From positions 1 to 7,593 of the forward strand of contig JARCMB010000051.1 in the NCBI GenBank assembly GCA_030248825.1: a DNA stretch of 7,593 bases, in the 5' to 3' direction. Each line of letters begins with the position of its first letter. Within the stretch, counting starts at the first letter, position 1. The DNA is from Pseudanabaenaceae cyanobacterium MP8IB2.15 (GTDB taxonomy: Bacteria; Cyanobacteriota; Cyanobacteriia; Pseudanabaenales; Pseudanabaenaceae). The position numbers were made by a program, and so were the translations under genes. Below the pieces are notes generated by a model. The model saw only the letters and a list, made by a program, of their open reading frames with translations, searched no databases and had not been told where the DNA came from. Positions 6,177 through 7,593 of the stretch are shown piece by piece.

Positions 6177-7235
6177 ATGGATGTTGTTGCGTTATTCTCT
6201 GGTTGTGGTGGACTAGATCTTGGCTTTAGAAAAGCTGGATTTAATCTTGTTTTTAGCAATGAATATGATAGAAGTATTTGGGCTACATATGAACTTAACC
6301 ATCCAAACGTCAAATTGGACAAAAGAGATATTAGAAATATTGAATCCTCTGAAATACCTGATTGCATTGGAATTATTGGAGGACCACCATGTCAAAGCTG
6401 GAGTGAGGCTGGTGCTGGGCGAGGGATTAATGACTCACGCGGTCAACTATTCCATGAATATATTAGAATTGTAAGAGACAAAAAACCACTTTTTTTTGTG
6501 GCTGAAAATGTTAGTGGAATTTTAGCCGAAAAACATGCTCATGCCTTCACAAACATTTTATCTATGTTTAAAGACTCTGGGTATGAAATCGCGTATAAGT
6601 TACTAAATGCCGTCAACTTCAATGTACCCCAAGATCGAAAACGTGTAATTATTGTTGGATATCGAGAGGATATGAGAGGAGTTTTTGACTTTCCTCAAGG
6701 TAGTAGTGAGATTCTAACTCTTAAGGATGCGATCTACGACTTATCCTTAGTCGAACCGATCTCAAGTAGCGAGCTAAACCCAAAGTCTGCAACAATTCCG
6801 AATCATGAGTATCTAGACGGTGGATTTTCCAGTATTTATATGTCGAGGAACCGTGTTCGAGGTTGGGATGAACCATCTTTCACAATTCAAGCAGGTGGAA
6901 GACATGCCCCAATTCATCCCCAAGCCAATAAGATGATATTTGTTGAACAAGATAAAAGGATTTTCGATCCTAATTCGCCTAAACCATATCGAAGGTTATC
7001 GGTTCGAGAGTGTGCCAGAATCCAAACATTTCCAAATGAATTTGTTTTTAAATATGACAATATCAATGACGGCTATAAGATGGTCGGCAATGCTGTTCCT
7101 GTAAATTTTGCCCACGCTCTAGCAAGTAAGATAATGCTAGATATTCAAGACTATCAAAATATGGGATATTGCAAGCTATTACGTCAAATCGATTACCCTA
7201 AGAGGCTAACCGTACTTAGTCCTATTTCTGTCTGA
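6177..7235 (+). CDS. DNA (cytosine-5) methyltransferase, M.NgoPII/M.HaeIII-like (probable GGCC)
   Basis: A 352-residue enzyme that transfers a methyl group from S-adenosylmethionine to C5 of cytosine and protects host DNA from the partner nuclease. All main motifs are present in order: I, LFSGCGGLDLGF (6-17); IV, GGPPCQSWSEAG (68-79) with catalytic Cys72; VI, AENVSG (109-114); VIII, QDRKRV (152-157); the target recognition region at about 185-265 with FSSIYMSRNRVRGWDEPSFT (217-236); IX, RRLSVRECARIQTFP (272-286); X, GNAVPVN (304-310). The residues after motif IV and the MSRNRV-WDE-FT segment match M.NgoPII closely, which supports GGCC as target; M.HaeIII shares this type. A tail of about 40 residues follows motif X. 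It starts 3 bp after the endonuclease stop, so translation is probably coupled, with AAGAGATAAG inside the upstream gene end as a weak ribosome binding site. Composition matches the endonuclease and not the host genes. Confidence 0.93.
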   Translation: MDVVALFSGCGGLDLGFRKAGFNLVFSNEYDRSIWATYELNHPNVKLDKRDIRNIESSEIPDCIGIIGGPPCQSWSEAGAGRGINDSRGQLFHEYIRIVRDKKPLFFVAENVSGILAEKHAHAFTNILSMFKDSGYEIAYKLLNAVNFNVPQDRKRVIIVGYREDMRGVFDFPQGSSEILTLKDAIYDLSLVEPISSSELNPKSATIPNHEYLDGGFSSIYMSRNRVRGWDEPSFTIQAGGRHAPIHPQANKMIFVEQDKRIFDPNSPKPYRRLSVRECARIQTFPNEFVFKYDNINDGYKMVGNAVPVNFAHALASKIMLDIQDYQNMGYCKLLRQIDYPKRLTVLSPISV

Positions 7236-7254
7236 TGTTTTGATTAATCATAAT

Positions 7255-7593
7255 ATGCCAACTGATTTTCATTCTAAGGTTACTGTCGATCGAAAAGTGC
7301 CGATCCCAATGCGCGATCGAATAAATCTGACGGCAGATATTTATCGCCCCAAAGGTATAGATACACCCCTGCCCGTATTGCTGATGCGGCTGCCTTATGG
7401 ACGTTCGATCGCTTCGACTGTCACCTATGCTCATCCCAGTTGGTATGCCCAGCAGGGTTATATCGTCGTAATCCAAGATGTCAGGGGCTGTGGCACTTCA
7501 GAAGGAGAGTTCTATCCATTTCGGCATGAATATGAGGATGGTTACGATACGGTGCGTTGGTGTGTGGAATCACTTGCTGGTAGCAATGGCAAA
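7255..7593 (+). CDS. CocE/NonD family (peptidase S15-like) hydrolase, N-terminal part, cut by window end
   Basis: The first 113 codons of a longer gene, open to the last base of the window. The translation begins MPTDFHSKVTVDRKVPIPMRDRINLTADIYRP, typical of the S15/CocE alpha/beta hydrolase family (X-Pro dipeptidyl peptidase, cocaine esterase, glutaryl-7-ACA acylase). Further hallmarks are PVLLMRLPYGRS (residues 40-51), the oxyanion-side segment VVIQDVRGCGTSEGEFYPF (71-89) and the DGYDTVRW stretch (95-102) that normally leads to the GxSxG serine, which lies beyond the window. Full-length members have about 550-600 residues. The natural substrate cannot be predicted. Three CGATCG sites in 339 bp show host-like composition. 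The start ATG is only 19 bp after the methyltransferase stop, with no clear ribosome binding site, so the R-M block may have replaced its own promoter. Confidence 0.88.
   Translation, partial: MPTDFHSKVTVDRKVPIPMRDRINLTADIYRPKGIDTPLPVLLMRLPYGRSIASTVTYAHPSWYAQQGYIVVIQDVRGCGTSEGEFYPFRHEYEDGYDTVRWCVESLAGSNGK

Noticed and set aside
6220..6474. Open frame of 84 codons inside the methyltransferase gene in another frame
   Set aside because: It lies entirely over conserved methyltransferase motifs I-IV and has no motif of its own.
1..7593. CRISPR array, tRNA or rRNA genes
   Set aside because: No regularly spaced long repeats, no cloverleaf-like segment and no rRNA-like sequence were found; the CGATCG clusters are HIP1-type host signal, not an array.

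Overview
The window most likely comes from a cyanobacterium. It carries two genes that mark oxygenic phototrophs, ndhO (a small subunit of the NDH-1 complex) and ycf34. The flanking genes are also very rich in the hexamer CGATCG, the core of the cyanobacterial HIP1 element, with one perfect GCGATCGC at 1777-1784. The genus cannot be settled from this window.

Left part (12-4418): a cell-envelope neighbourhood. A large membrane protein with a DUF218 (YdcF/ElyC/SanA-type) domain lies on the minus strand (12-1490). Divergent from it is a second, shorter DUF218 protein (1636-2433), followed in the same direction by an exported two-domain protein (2523-4418) that joins a polysaccharide deacetylase to a phosphodiester glycosidase (NAGPA-like) domain. 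Together these suggest work on peptidoglycan, polymer or lipid-linked sugars outside the cytoplasmic membrane. The substrates are not known.

Middle (4419-5028): ycf34 (minus strand) runs convergently into the deacetylase gene with a 7-bp gap. It is divergent from ndhO across a 129-bp region that holds short repeats and the ndhO ribosome binding site.

Right part (5029-7593): directly after ndhO comes a 284-bp stretch with a hairpin-forming inverted repeat and a decayed C-terminal piece of an IS5-type transposase. It is followed by an intact type II restriction-modification pair: an NgoPII-like endonuclease (5313-6173) and, 3 bp later, a cytosine-5 methyltransferase of the M.NgoPII/M.HaeIII type (6177-7235). 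Both are probably specific for GGCC. The pair is visibly A+T-rich and nearly free of CGATCG, so it looks acquired. Only 19 bp later a host-style gene starts, the N-terminal part of a CocE/NonD (S15) hydrolase, which is cut by the window end.

Main point of interest: the R-M insertion is bordered by a transposase scar and a possible 7-bp direct repeat, and GGCC is scarce across the whole window (four sites found by eye, none inside the R-M genes). I see no wholly new system. The less usual items are the deacetylase-glycosidase fusion beside two DUF218 proteins, the inflated DUF218 protein, and several short phased repeats in the intergenic regions.
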